A stretch of 33,433 bases of DNA from Chloroflexota bacterium (GTDB lineage Bacteria; Chloroflexota; Ktedonobacteria; Ktedonobacterales; Ktedonobacteraceae). The stretch is from the NCBI GenBank assembly GCA_902810755.1, contig CADDYT010000067.1, forward strand, positions 1 through 33,433, written 5' to 3'. Within the stretch, counting starts at the first letter, position 1. The number at the start of each line of letters is the position of its first letter. A model generated the notes under the pieces. It saw only the letters and a program-made list of their open reading frames with translations. It did no database searches and was not told the DNA's origin. This document shows positions 16,673 through 24,383 of the stretch, in pieces. The position numbers were made by a program, and so were the translations under genes.

Positions 16673-17917
16673 ATGAACGAACTGGCGGGCCAGTGTCTTG
16701 GCGGCTACGAGCTGGAAGAGGAGATCGGGCGCGGTTCCATGGGGATGGTCTACCGGGGCAAGCAGATTGCGCTTGGCCGTGAGGTTGCCGTCAAGGTATT
16801 GCCACAGTCGCTGGCGAAGGATGCATCCTACGTAGCGCGCTTCATTCGGGAGGCGCAGATCATCGCCGGGCTGAATCATCCCAATATTGTACAGATTTAT
16901 GACGCAGGGCAGCAAAACCGGCTGCTCTATTTCGTCATGGAATACGTGCAGGGGCCAACGCTGGCCAGTCTGCTCCAGCTTGACACCACCATTCCGCAGT
17001 ACCTGGCCGCCGAATACGCGGCACAGATCGCCGACGCGCTGGATGCGGCCTATCGCGAGCGCCATGTTATTCATCGCGACATCAAGCCGGAGAACCTGAT
17101 GCTGGATCGCTGGGGCAAGATCAAGGTGATGGATTTCGGGCTGGCACGCGCCATCGGACTGCAAAAAATTACGGTCGCCAGGACGCTGGTGGGCAGCCTC
17201 TACTACGCCTCGCCCGAACAGGTCTGGGGACAGGAACTGGATAACCGCAGCGATATCTACGCGCTCGGCGTCGTCCTCTACGAGATGGTAACGGGCCAGC
17301 GCCCCTTCACCGGGCGCACGTTGCAGGACCTGACCAACACCATTACCGGCGGCCAGCTACGCCCACCGTCGGCGCTCAACCCCGAACTGGTGCCGGGACT
17401 GGAAGCCATTATTCTCAGGGCAATGGCAAGGGACCGCACTCAACGCTATAGCGAGGCCAGGCAGATGGCGCAAGAATTGCGCGCGCTCCGCCTCCAGCCT
17501 CCCGCGCTGGCGACCGGTACAGCCAGTAGCGCGGCTCAGGCCGGGACGCGCTCACCTGTTCGCCCGCGCGGTCGAGAACCAATCGTCATTCACCCCCCCA
17601 AACGCCCACAGGCACAACGCCCGCACTATATCGACGAAGATGCTCCCTTTGTGCCAGAGCGCGAGGCCCGCTCGCCTGCACAGCCACCGCTTTCGCCGAC
17701 CAGCGACGCTTTGCCGCCCGCTCCTCCAGTTCCAACGATAGATACAGAGGGACCTACCGGCCCGCTGCCTTCCCCATCGCCATCCCCTTCGCCTTCGCCT
17801 GAAGCGGAACCGCAAGAAAACTCCAGAGGAGCCGAAACAGGCGGTAAGGACGGCAAAGAGGGGCGGAAATCCCTCTGGCGGCGCTGGCAAAGCAAATTTT
17901 CAAAAGAGCAACGGTGA
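16673..17917 (+). CDS. Serine/threonine protein kinase, PknB-like, no transmembrane segment
   Basis: Hanks-type kinase of 414 aa. Kinase domain residues about 12-275: glycine loop IGRGSMGMVYRG, catalytic Lys41 in EVAVKVLP, HRDIKPENLM with Asp136, DFG at 154-156, and the activation-segment end GSLYYASPEQVWG. The C-terminal part (about 285-414) is low-complexity and proline-rich, with a (PS)n stretch ending PSPSPSPSPSPEAEPQ, and finishes in a basic tail RRWQSKFSKEQR. Most PknB homologues have a membrane helix and sensor domain after this linker. Here there is none, so it is probably cytoplasmic or recruited by its tail. AGAGG lies just before the ATG. Its targets are unknown; the small membrane protein and PRC-barrel protein downstream are on the same strand but spaced by likely terminators. 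Confidence 0.93.
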   Translation: MNELAGQCLGGYELEEEIGRGSMGMVYRGKQIALGREVAVKVLPQSLAKDASYVARFIREAQIIAGLNHPNIVQIYDAGQQNRLLYFVMEYVQGPTLASLLQLDTTIPQYLAAEYAAQIADALDAAYRERHVIHRDIKPENLMLDRWGKIKVMDFGLARAIGLQKITVARTLVGSLYYASPEQVWGQELDNRSDIYALGVVLYEMVTGQRPFTGRTLQDLTNTITGGQLRPPSALNPELVPGLEAIILRAMARDRTQRYSEARQMAQELRALRLQPPALATGTASSAAQAGTRSPVRPRGREPIVIHPPKRPQAQRPHYIDEDAPFVPEREARSPAQPPLSPTSDALPPAPPVPTIDTEGPTGPLPSPSPSPSPSPEAEPQENSRGAETGGKDGKEGRKSLWRRWQSKFSKEQR

Positions 17918-18040
17918 TTGCCCTCGTACAAGCCGACCGCAATGGATCGACCCCCTCTCACTCTGTTCTGTCAACGTTTAACCATCTGCGTTCGTGGTAC
18001 TTCCATGGACATGAAGAGAAAACAGTCTCTCACATGAGGG

Positions 18041-18114
18041 AAGATCACTTCTATACGTAATGATCTTTCCTGTATTTTCACATCCCGCATCTTCAGAAAA
18101 AGACGGGTGAAAAT
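18041..18114. terminator. Two stem-loops after the kinase gene
   Basis: AAGATCA (18041-18047) pairs with TGATCTT (18061-18067). ATTTTCAC (18074-18081) pairs with GTGAAAAT (18107-18114), with an inner CCG/CGG. These are about 120-200 nt past the kinase stop and before the next gene. They may terminate kinase transcription or form a leader structure for the 78-aa protein. No long U-tract is seen. Confidence 0.35.
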
Positions 18115-18170
18115 GCGCCAGAGGCTGTACCGTTTGAACTGAGGATAGTGGACAGAAAAGGAGTTTACTC

Positions 18171-18407
18171 ATGGCAACTACCGTTAATACAGCTACCAAC
18201 AAAGTGCAACAGACACAGGCGGATTTCTTCCGCATCACCGACCGGGTACCTGCCGAGGCATGGTACTGGGCGGCTCTCGTCTCCATCATTGCTTCCGCGA
18301 GCCTCTTCGTGATGGGGAAACGCGATTGGAGCATCTTCGTCGGCCAGTGGCCGCCGACCTTCCTGCTCTTCGGCCTGTTCTACAAGATTCTGCACCCTGG
18401 ACGCTAA
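18171..18407 (+). CDS. Small two-helix membrane protein, uncharacterised
   Basis: Protein of 78 aa. Residues 1-30 are polar (MATTVNTATNKVQQTQADFF). A first hydrophobic helix follows at about 31-48 (YWAALVSIIASASLFVMG), then a charged turn GKRDWSIF and a second helix at about 58-73 (WPPTFLLFGLFYKIL). AAAAGGAG lies 7 nt before the ATG, so translation is well supported. I do not recognise a named family. It is followed at once by a strong terminator-like hairpin, so it is probably its own transcription unit. A small inner-membrane structural or stress protein is possible but not shown. Confidence 0.75.
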   Translation: MATTVNTATNKVQQTQADFFRITDRVPAEAWYWAALVSIIASASLFVMGKRDWSIFVGQWPPTFLLFGLFYKILHPGR

Positions 18408-18429
18408 GCGTTTCAGTACAGTACAATAG

Positions 18430-18473
18430 ATGGTGGCAGGGAAATCCAATGCATATGCAGTCCCTGCCACCAT
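18430..18473. terminator. 13-bp hairpin terminator after the small membrane protein
   Basis: ATGGTGGCAGGGA (18430-18442) and TCCCTGCCACCAT (18461-18473) are exact complements around an 18-nt loop. The right arm is followed by TTCCTTTATTTC, a T-rich tail, so it fits a rho-independent terminator for 18171-18407. Confidence 0.75.
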
Positions 18474-18505
18474 TTCCTTTATTTCTGGCTTCGAGGTGAA
18501 AACGT

Positions 18506-18997
18506 ATGGATAATAACAAACATGTTCGTCCCTGGGTCAGCCTGCAAGGCTTGCCCGTCGTCACGCTGAGCGACGGCATCAATGTTGGCACGGTGGAAGA
18601 TTTTTATCTGGACGCCGAATCGAACGAGGTACGCGGCTTCCTGGTCAATCTGGGCGTCTACGGCTCGCGCGCCCTGCTCTCCGAATTTATCCGCGATATC
18701 AGAACCAATGTCATCACAACCGATAGTCCGCAAATGTTAATCGACCCGGCACATGATGGCCGCTTGCCGATTATGATTCCCGGCAGTACGCTGCGTTCCT
18801 ACACGCTGAAAAGTGAAAACGAACAGACCATCGGCACCGTTGCCGATGCCATCCTCGATACCTACCCCCCCATCGCCCTGCGCGTCACCGGCTTTGTGGT
18901 CAGCAATAGCCGAGCCGTCGTCCCCGCCCACGCCGTCACCACATACGAAGGGAACATTATCTATATCCTTGACAAGGTGGCAAGAAAATATCTCTGA
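18506..18997 (+). CDS. PRC-barrel domain protein, two barrels
   Basis: Protein of 163 aa. The first PRC-barrel spans about residues 8-80 (LPVVTLSDGINVGTVEDFYL, then SNEVRGFLVNLG). A second similar unit covers about 95-160 (KSENEQTIGTVADAILDT, then LRVTGFVVSNSRAVVPAHAV). PRC-barrels occur in photosynthetic reaction-centre H subunits and RimM and otherwise in small cytoplasmic proteins of unknown role. There is no membrane helix or signal peptide. GAGGTGAAAAC precedes the ATG with GAGG about 9 nt away. Nothing in the neighbours defines the job. Confidence 0.85.
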   Translation: MDNNKHVRPWVSLQGLPVVTLSDGINVGTVEDFYLDAESNEVRGFLVNLGVYGSRALLSEFIRDIRTNVITTDSPQMLIDPAHDGRLPIMIPGSTLRSYTLKSENEQTIGTVADAILDTYPPIALRVTGFVVSNSRAVVPAHAVTTYEGNIIYILDKVARKYL

Positions 18998-19008
18998 GAG
19001 CAAGTTAA

Positions 19009-19899
19009 TCACTGGCTGTTCATAGAGATCAAATTGATAAAAGCCCTGGCGGCCTGTGAAATCGAGCCTGTGCGTGGGGAGATGAGGGCGAAGATAAATT
19101 CCTCTTTGACATCTTCTACTGGCAACAGGAGAAGATCGTTGTCGTTACGAGAGGAGCGCACCAGGGCAGGCAGGGTCAGCGTCACCCCGACGCCCTGGCG
19201 CACCAGTTCCTTCAGGCCCTCGACGGACTCGATTTCAATCACGGGCCGCACAGCCAGCCCGCGCTGCGCGAAGATTCTGCCGGTGATCTGCCCCAGTCGG
19301 GAAGTCTCATCCAGCAAGAGCAACGGCTCTTCCCTGATGCGCGCCAGAGGAACGGCGGTCTTTGTCCCGGCAAGGGGATGGCGCGCCGGAACGAGCAGTT
19401 GCAGAGGCTGTCTGAACAGTTCCTTCAGGATCAAGAGTTCTGAGGGTGTCGGCGGGTCAAGGATCAGGCCCAGTTCAACTTCGCCCTGCTCCACCATCGC
19501 CACCAGTTCATCGCTATGGTCTACCCGCACCTTCACGCGTACATGAGGATATTGCTGACGGAAGGAAGCAAACAGTGGCGGCAGGAAGGCGGCGGCCAGC
19601 GATTCCACGCAGCCAATATGAATTGTCCCCCGTTGCCCGGCCTGCAGTTTGTTCATGGATTGTTTTCCGGCCTGCAATTCATCCAACGCATTCCTCACAT
19701 ACGTTGCGAATTCCTGGCCCGCCGTCGTCAGCGTGACACGTTTCTTTGCGCGCCGGAAAAGCTCAACGCCCAGTTCTTCCTCCAGCGCGGCAATCTGGCG
19801 GCTCAACGCGGACTGCGCCACAAAACACAGTTCGGCGGCCCTGCGAAAATTCTGCGTTTGCGCCGCCGCCAGAAAATAGGTCAACTGCTGAATTTCCAT
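19009..19899 (-). CDS. LysR family transcriptional regulator
   Basis: Regulator of 296 aa. The N-terminal winged helix-turn-helix (1-60) reads MEIQQLTYFLAAAQTQNFRR, then AAELCFVAQSALSRQIAALE, ELGVELF and RRAKKRVTLTTAG. The effector domain (about 90-290) starts GTIHIGCVESLAAAFLPPLF. Start at 19899 because GGAGAAAGAG stands directly before ATG and the family opens at MEIQQL; a longer frame from 19935 adds 12 residues without support. It is divergent from the MmgE/PrpD and phosphosulfolactate-synthase-like operon, so LysR logic makes that operon the likely target, with a metabolite of the pathway as inducer (inference). Confidence 0.92.
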   Translation of the reverse strand: MEIQQLTYFLAAAQTQNFRRAAELCFVAQSALSRQIAALEEELGVELFRRAKKRVTLTTAGQEFATYVRNALDELQAGKQSMNKLQAGQRGTIHIGCVESLAAAFLPPLFASFRQQYPHVRVKVRVDHSDELVAMVEQGEVELGLILDPPTPSELLILKELFRQPLQLLVPARHPLAGTKTAVPLARIREEPLLLLDETSRLGQITGRIFAQRGLAVRPVIEIESVEGLKELVRQGVGVTLTLPALVRSSRNDNDLLLLPVEDVKEEFIFALISPRTGSISQAARAFINLISMNSQ

Positions 19900-19952
19900 C
19901 TCTTTCTCCTGTACCCCGGCTCTCGCCCATGTCATATCGTAGAGGCGACCTC

Positions 19953-20117
19953 ATAGGCGTTAACTTAAGGCCGCCACAGGCCACCCGCCAGGGGTGGCCC
20001 TCCTCTACGCGGCGGCTCCACAAGCCCTACGATACGTCCGTATAGAGTAGGGCCACCCCCATAGGCGTTCACTTAAGCCCGTGCGAGCGCCCGGCAGGCC
20101 ACCCGCCAGGGGTGGCC
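19953..20117. repeat. Two direct copies of the ATAGGCGTT...GGCCACCC repeat
   Basis: Copy 1 (19953-19999) and copy 2 (20061-20117) both start ATAGGCGTT, then ACTTAAG after one or two bases. Both end in the same 23-nt core: CAGGCCACCC, then GCCAG, then GGGTGGCC. The core is itself a palindrome with 8-bp arms (19979-19986/19992-19999 in copy 1). A reversed copy lies at 49-71, and a partial one (GTAGGGCCACCCCC) at about 20047-20060. Confidence 0.7.
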
Positions 20118-20206
20118 TGCGCTGTCGACCTGTGACGGGGAGCCAGCATACGGCATGCTCGTAGCAGTTGATGCTGCCAGGACATCAATTTTATCACAAA
20201 CAGGTG

Positions 20207-20236
20207 TTGGACGCATCAGCTCGCCTTGATTATACT
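20207..20236 (+). promoter_or_regulatory. Predicted promoter of the MmgE/PrpD operon
   Basis: TTGGAC (20207-20212), 18-nt spacer, TATACT (20231-20236, 5 of 6). The predicted start near 20243 gives a leader of about 110 nt. Confidence 0.5.
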
Positions 20237-20317
20237 ACGTTTAAGGGTAAAGTGATCACAACCCATCGTCCGATTCGTGAGAACCAGGCGGTAATCTTCT
20301 TCTGGGAGAAAGCAAAG

Positions 20318-20339
20318 CCTCCCGCTCCGTCGCGGGAGG
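20318..20339 (+). promoter_or_regulatory. Leader hairpin before the MmgE/PrpD start codon
   Basis: CCTCCCGC (20318-20325) and GCGGGAGG (20332-20339) form a perfect 8-bp GC-rich stem with a 6-nt loop, ending 14 nt before the ATG at 20354. It could tune translation or act as an attenuator. The ribosome binding site AGAGGAAG itself lies outside the stem. Confidence 0.4.
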
Positions 20340-20353
20340 AGAAAAGAGGAAGT

Positions 20354-21742
20354 ATGACTCAGGTTGAAGAGCTTGCGGCGTTCGTAGCGCAGGCAAGCTA
20401 TGATGATCTTTCATCGGAGGCGCGTCAGACGCTGAAAATTCATGTGCTGGACGCCCTGGGATGCGCTATTGGCGCGCTGGATGGGCCGCCCATCGGCATG
20501 CTGCGCGCGCAGCTCGATGACTTCGGCGGCAATCCGCTGGCGACCCTGATCGGGGCGGGCAAAACAGCCCCTGATCGTGCGGCATTCTACAATAGCGCGC
20601 TGGTGCGTTACCTTGACTTCAACGACAGCTACCTTGCCAGCAAAGAGACCTGCCACCCCAGCGACAACCTGGGCGCGACGCTGGCTGCCGCTGAATATGC
20701 GCGCGGACATGGCAGGGATTTCCTCGCCGCGCTGGCCGTCGCCTATCAGGTACAGTGCCGCCTTTCTGAGGTCGCACCGGTGCGCGCGAAGGGCTTTGAC
20801 CATACGACGCAGGGAGCCTACGCAGCGGCAGCGGGTGTGGCCAGGGCGCTGGGTCTCGACCGGCAGAAGACGGCTCACGCGCTTGCCATCAGCGGCACGG
20901 CCAACAACGCGCTGCGCGTCACGCGCACGGGTCGGCTATCCAACTGGAAAGGGCTGGCCTATCCCAACACCGCCTCTGCCGCGACCGGCGCCGCCTTCCT
21001 GGCCATGCGCGGCATCACCGGCCCGCTCGAAGTATTCGAGGGCAACAAAGGCTTCATGGACGCCATCGCCGGACACTTCGAGATCAACTGGCGGCAAGAG
21101 AACCTTGAGGCCGTCAGGCGCACCAGCATCAAAAAGTACAATGCCGAGTTCCATTCGCAATCGGCGCTGGAAGGAGTGCTGGAATTGCGTGCCGGAGGGC
21201 ATTTCCGGCCCGAAGATATCGAACATGTCGATATCGCCATCTTCAATGTTGCCTACAATATCATCGGCGGCGGCGAGGAAGGCAGTAAGCACGAGGTACA
21301 TACCAAAGAAGAGGCCGACCACAGCCTGCCGTACATGGTGGCGGCAGCCCTGCTCGACGGAGAAGTCACCCCTGCGCAGTACGCGCCGGAGCGCATCAGG
21401 CGGCAGGACATCCAGGGTTTGCTGCGTAAAGTCAGCGTCCACCCGGACGAAGCCTTCAGCAGACGCTTCCCCGCCGAGATGCCCTGCCGCATCCAGATTG
21501 CGCTGCGCGGCGGACATACGCTCAGCATCGAGAAGCGCGACTACGAAGGCTTCTACACTCGTCCTCTGTCCTGGGAACAGGCAGCCGCGAAATTTCACCG
21601 GCTCGCCGCTCCCTTTGTTGATGCGCAGCGACGCGCGGCCATCGTAGAGATGATCGCCACCCTGGAAACCCATCCCGTAGAGCAACTTACCGGCCTGCTG
21701 GGCCAGACGCTCATCACAAAAGAAAGCGAGGAACACGCATGA
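20354..21742 (+). CDS. MmgE/PrpD family protein (2-methylcitrate dehydratase-like)
   Basis: Cytoplasmic protein of 462 aa, the family's usual size. It begins MTQVEELAAFVAQASYDDLS, with HVLDALGCAIGAL near residue 30-42, the family's N-terminal helix block. The conserved active-site region is DFNDSYLASKETCHPSDNLG (about 95-115). Family members are 2-methylcitrate dehydratase, cis-aconitate decarboxylase and related dehydratases or isomerases of tricarboxylic acids. There is no methylcitrate synthase or lyase beside it, so propionate breakdown is unlikely. The open frame extends upstream to 20168, but GAGGAAG directly before ATG 20354 and the family start support this choice. The stop overlaps the next start as ATGA, so translation of the two is probably coupled. 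Confidence 0.93.
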   Translation: MTQVEELAAFVAQASYDDLSSEARQTLKIHVLDALGCAIGALDGPPIGMLRAQLDDFGGNPLATLIGAGKTAPDRAAFYNSALVRYLDFNDSYLASKETCHPSDNLGATLAAAEYARGHGRDFLAALAVAYQVQCRLSEVAPVRAKGFDHTTQGAYAAAAGVARALGLDRQKTAHALAISGTANNALRVTRTGRLSNWKGLAYPNTASAATGAAFLAMRGITGPLEVFEGNKGFMDAIAGHFEINWRQENLEAVRRTSIKKYNAEFHSQSALEGVLELRAGGHFRPEDIEHVDIAIFNVAYNIIGGGEEGSKHEVHTKEEADHSLPYMVAAALLDGEVTPAQYAPERIRRQDIQGLLRKVSVHPDEAFSRRFPAEMPCRIQIALRGGHTLSIEKRDYEGFYTRPLSWEQAAAKFHRLAAPFVDAQRRAAIVEMIATLETHPVEQLTGLLGQTLITKESEEHA

Positions 21743-22560
21743 GCGAACGAGCATTTCCATTCATTCGCCTGAACGAGCGCGAGGGCAAACCCCGCACGCG
21801 CGGCATCACCGAGATTCGCGGCCCCTACTACACTCCTATGGGGAAACGCTACCTGGAAGACGTGCTGGAAACAATGGGGGAGTATGTTGACTCCCTGAAA
21901 TTTGCCGGCGGCTCCTTCACGCTCATGCCCCGGCAGGCGCTCAAGGAGATCATCGATCTGGCCCACCGCTACAATGTGCTGGTCTCCACCGGCGGCTTCA
22001 TCGAGCATGTGCTGACGCAGGGGCCAGAAGCGGTGAATCGCTACATTACGGAATGCCGTAACGTGGGCTTCGATATTCTGGAAATCTCCAGCGGCTTCAT
22101 CACTATCCCCACAGCTGACTGGCTGCGGTTGGTCGAGCGGGTGCAGAAGGCGGGGCTGAAGGCCAAGCCCGAAGTGGGCATTCAGTTCGGGGCCGGGGGA
22201 GCCAGCGCCGCCGAAGAACTTATCGCCGAAGGCACGCGCGACGTGGGCTGGGCCATCAACCAGGCCAGCCGCTTCCTCGACGCCGGAGCCTATATGATTA
22301 TGATTGAGTCCGAAGGCATCACCGAAAACGTCCCTACCTGGCGCACCGATGTCGCCGCAAAAATCATCGACGCGCTGGGTCTGGAAAAGGTGATGTTTGA
22401 GGCAGCAGAGCCAGAGGTCTTCGCCTGGTACATCAAAAACTACGGACCGGAAGTCAATCTCTTCGTTGACCACAGCCAGATTGTGCAGCTTGAATGCCTG
22501 CGCTCCGGCCTCTGGGGAACAAAGAGCCTCTGGGGCCGTGTCCTGACCTACAAAGGTTAG
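21739..22560 (+). CDS. Phosphosulfolactate synthase (ComA)-like protein
   Basis: Protein of 273 aa with the ComA/YitD TIM-barrel pattern: KPRTRGITEIRGPYYTPMGK, DVLETMGEYVDSLKFAGGSF, VLVSTGGFIEHVL, NVGFDILEISSGFITI and KPEVGIQFG. True ComA joins phosphoenolpyruvate and sulfite to give (2R)-phosphosulfolactate in coenzyme M synthesis. Here the usual K-x-GWGTS and GGTLFE blocks read KFAGGSF and GGFIEH, so it belongs to a diverged branch and may use another nucleophile. The plant relative Hsa32 shows that the fold has other roles. It overlaps the MmgE/PrpD stop by 4 nt (ATGA). It also shares TTAG with the convergent gene, so its 3' end lies on the stop codon of the AlkZ-like gene. The name is secure at family level only. 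Confidence 0.85.
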   Translation: MSERAFPFIRLNEREGKPRTRGITEIRGPYYTPMGKRYLEDVLETMGEYVDSLKFAGGSFTLMPRQALKEIIDLAHRYNVLVSTGGFIEHVLTQGPEAVNRYITECRNVGFDILEISSGFITIPTADWLRLVERVQKAGLKAKPEVGIQFGAGGASAAEELIAEGTRDVGWAINQASRFLDAGAYMIMIESEGITENVPTWRTDVAAKIIDALGLEKVMFEAAEPEVFAWYIKNYGPEVNLFVDHSQIVQLECLRSGLWGTKSLWGRVLTYKG

Positions 22561-23669
22561 CTCGCATTCCCGGCAAACCCAACCTCGAACGTCTCCGCGC
22601 TGTCCTCGACGAAGCGGACCAGTTGCTCCCCTTCTTCGACCAGCGCGGAGCGAGTTTCCGGCGATAATGGCTCAAACGGCTCAATCAGGAGTCTTGCCAC
22701 GTTGCCCGCGCGTTCAATCTTCCAGGCGCCGCGCACAAAGCCATCGACCAGAAACGTCGCCCTCACCCGACCAACAGTGAGGAAAACGGCCTTGCGGTAC
22801 TCAGCAGGTACGAAGCGGCTGCGGTCGGCGTGCGAGAGGATCAGGTTGTCAAACTCCGGCAGGAAGCGCACAGGCGCGGGAATGTCCGCCGGAGGGAGCG
22901 GGCCATCCGGCAGGTCAAAGAGTTCGTTTCCCTGCTCGTCGCGAAACATGCGCAGCTCCGGTTTCAGTGCTTTGAGAACATCCTGCAACCGGATCAAGCC
23001 TGACCACGTTTGCACATCCTTCACCGACGCAGGGCCGAACGCGGCAAGATAGCGCCGGATCAGCAGATGCAGATTCTGTGTTGAGGCTTCAAGCGGACGC
23101 TCAAGCCACGTCGATGCTTCCGCATAGGCTGGACTGCCGGTAAAGCCCCACACGCCGCCAGGCGGCACCTGCACGAGCGGGAGATGCGTGCGCACAGCAT
23201 AGGCCAGCAGCGCAGGGTCAATGTCCGGGAAAAGCTCGCTCAGCCGTGCGCGAATCTGCACAAACGTGCGCGGCTCCTCCTGTATGTATGCTCGCGCCGC
23301 CGCTACGATCCGCTCGACATCGATGCTCTTTGCAGACGCGCCGAAAAAGGCATGCATCGCGCGGGTCAGCGCCGGTTGCAGAACGGGGCGCAGCAGCGCA
23401 TAGTCTTGCGCCGTCATGAGGTGCAGTGTCGAGCGCATCATCGTCGCCCTCACCACCTGCCTCTGTTCGATCAGCCGCGTCAGATCATCGCGCTGAAATG
23501 CCTGCAAACGGGTCCACAGACCAACGTAAGGCGGATCGGGTAACTGGGACTGAAGACCAACGAGATGCTCAACAGCATCAAAAGCGGGAAAAGAGGCACG
23601 CCCCGGCAGCATCTGGCGTGCAAGCGTTGCGCGGTTCAACTCGCGCAGGGTCAGCATACGCTCAGGCAT
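22557..23669 (-). CDS. Winged-helix DNA-binding protein, AlkZ-like (HTH_42) family
   Basis: Protein of 370 aa of the HTH_42 / DUF1006 family, which includes the DNA glycosylases AlkZ and YcaQ that remove alkylated or crosslinked bases. It opens MLTLRELNRATLARQML. The GLQSQLPDPPYVGLWTRL block near residue 54 contains a Gln-x-Gln, the catalytic motif of AlkZ, where YcaQ has Gln-x-Asp. RATMMRSTLHLMTAQDY and a C-terminal VRATFLVDGFVRGAWKIER follow the family pattern. AAAGGA lies just before ATG 23669; ATG at 23657 is also possible. It converges on the ComA-like gene with a 4-bp overlap of stop codons. DNA repair is a reasonable guess; many family members are only known as winged-helix proteins. 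Confidence 0.85.
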   Translation of the reverse strand: MPERMLTLRELNRATLARQMLPGRASFPAFDAVEHLVGLQSQLPDPPYVGLWTRLQAFQRDDLTRLIEQRQVVRATMMRSTLHLMTAQDYALLRPVLQPALTRAMHAFFGASAKSIDVERIVAAARAYIQEEPRTFVQIRARLSELFPDIDPALLAYAVRTHLPLVQVPPGGVWGFTGSPAYAEASTWLERPLEASTQNLHLLIRRYLAAFGPASVKDVQTWSGLIRLQDVLKALKPELRMFRDEQGNELFDLPDGPLPPADIPAPVRFLPEFDNLILSHADRSRFVPAEYRKAVFLTVGRVRATFLVDGFVRGAWKIERAGNVARLLIEPFEPLSPETRSALVEEGEQLVRFVEDSAETFEVGFAGNAS

Positions 23670-23715
23670 AATTCCTTTGAATACCTTTCATGGCATTGAA
23701 AAAGTTGCTCTCCCA

Positions 23716-23831
23716 TGTCATTCTTCGCTGCGCTCAGAATCTCGGTAGCCACTTGTCTTGTCTGATGGTTGCTGAGATTCTTCCCCTTCGCTGCACTCAG
23801 GGTTAACGGCTGATTGCCGCTCAGAATGACA
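23716..23831. repeat. Dispersed repeat, complex inverted form
   Basis: TGTCATTCT (23716-23724) and AGAATGACA (23823-23831) bound the element. Inside are TTCGCTGCGCTCAGAATCTC, then GAGATTCTTCCCCTTCGCTG and CGCTCAGAATGAC, so several copies of the CTTCGCTGCGCTCAG core face each other. It sits between the AlkZ-like and DUF202 genes. Confidence 0.7.
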
Positions 23832-23866
23832 CGTCCCGGCCCCTTTTTTCTGGCATGCCATGGGCT

Positions 23867-24319
23867 TTAGCCAGTCAGGAACAAATAGATGGCCAGTAAC
23901 ACACCTACCATACTTGCCAGTGCGGTCAAAACGATAGCGTACCAGGCGCGGGGATAAAACTCTTCCCGGTCAATCGAGCGACGGATATGCAGGAAGTTGA
24001 ACAGCGCCACAATCATCATCACCACCCCCAGGACAGTCAATGCCACGCCGAAGAACGTAGAATAATGAGCGGGAATAACAATGATATTGCTTTTAAAGCC
24101 CAGTTCACGCAGCAGCAAGCCGAAACGCTCCACCACGAAGCCAAATGCAATCGTCGCCAGCCCTGTGCGCATCCACGCCAGAAACGTGCGCTCGTTGGCA
24201 AGGTGATCCGATACTTTTCTGCTCACCTGCGCCGACTTCTTCGCGCTCGTCAACTGCCTCATCCCGGTTTCGGGGACAGTTTCTAAACCATCTTTGATCT
24301 GCTCATCGCTTTGCGCCAT
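23867..24319 (-). CDS. DUF202 (YidH-like) inner-membrane protein
   Basis: Protein of 150 aa. The polar N-terminus (1-50) is followed by the DUF202 signature HLANERTFLAWMRTGLATIA, then FGFVVERFG at residues about 40-67. Three hydrophobic segments follow: about 52-70, 82-105 (STFFGVALTVLGVVMMIVAL) and 127-148 (AIVLTALASMVGVLLAIYLF). DUF202 proteins are small membrane proteins of unknown role; some resemble the transmembrane part of VTC polyphosphate polymerases. AAAGGA lies 7 nt before the ATG. It stands alone between repeats and the Uma2 remnant. Confidence 0.88.
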   Translation of the reverse strand: MAQSDEQIKDGLETVPETGMRQLTSAKKSAQVSRKVSDHLANERTFLAWMRTGLATIAFGFVVERFGLLLRELGFKSNIIVIPAHYSTFFGVALTVLGVVMMIVALFNFLHIRRSIDREEFYPRAWYAIVLTALASMVGVLLAIYLFLTG

Positions 24320-24383
24320 TGATTATCCTTTTTCAATCAGAGCGGTCACAGCGGGCGAAACGCGCCATTCGTTGTCCGCGAGA

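Larger units (their letters stand above)
19900..20353. other. Intergenic region between LysR gene and MmgE/PrpD operon
   Basis: About 450 bp. The LysR-proximal half is taken by two copies of the GGCCACCC palindromic repeat (19953-19999, 20061-20117). The operon-proximal half carries a promoter candidate and a GC-rich leader hairpin, listed separately. An open frame runs from 20168 into the MmgE/PrpD gene, but it has no ribosome binding site and I take it as leader. Confidence 0.5.

Noticed and set aside
20168..20353. Upstream extension of MmgE/PrpD by 62 codons
   Set aside because: No start signal; contains the promoter -10 and leader hairpin; the family start with GAGGAAG is at 20354.
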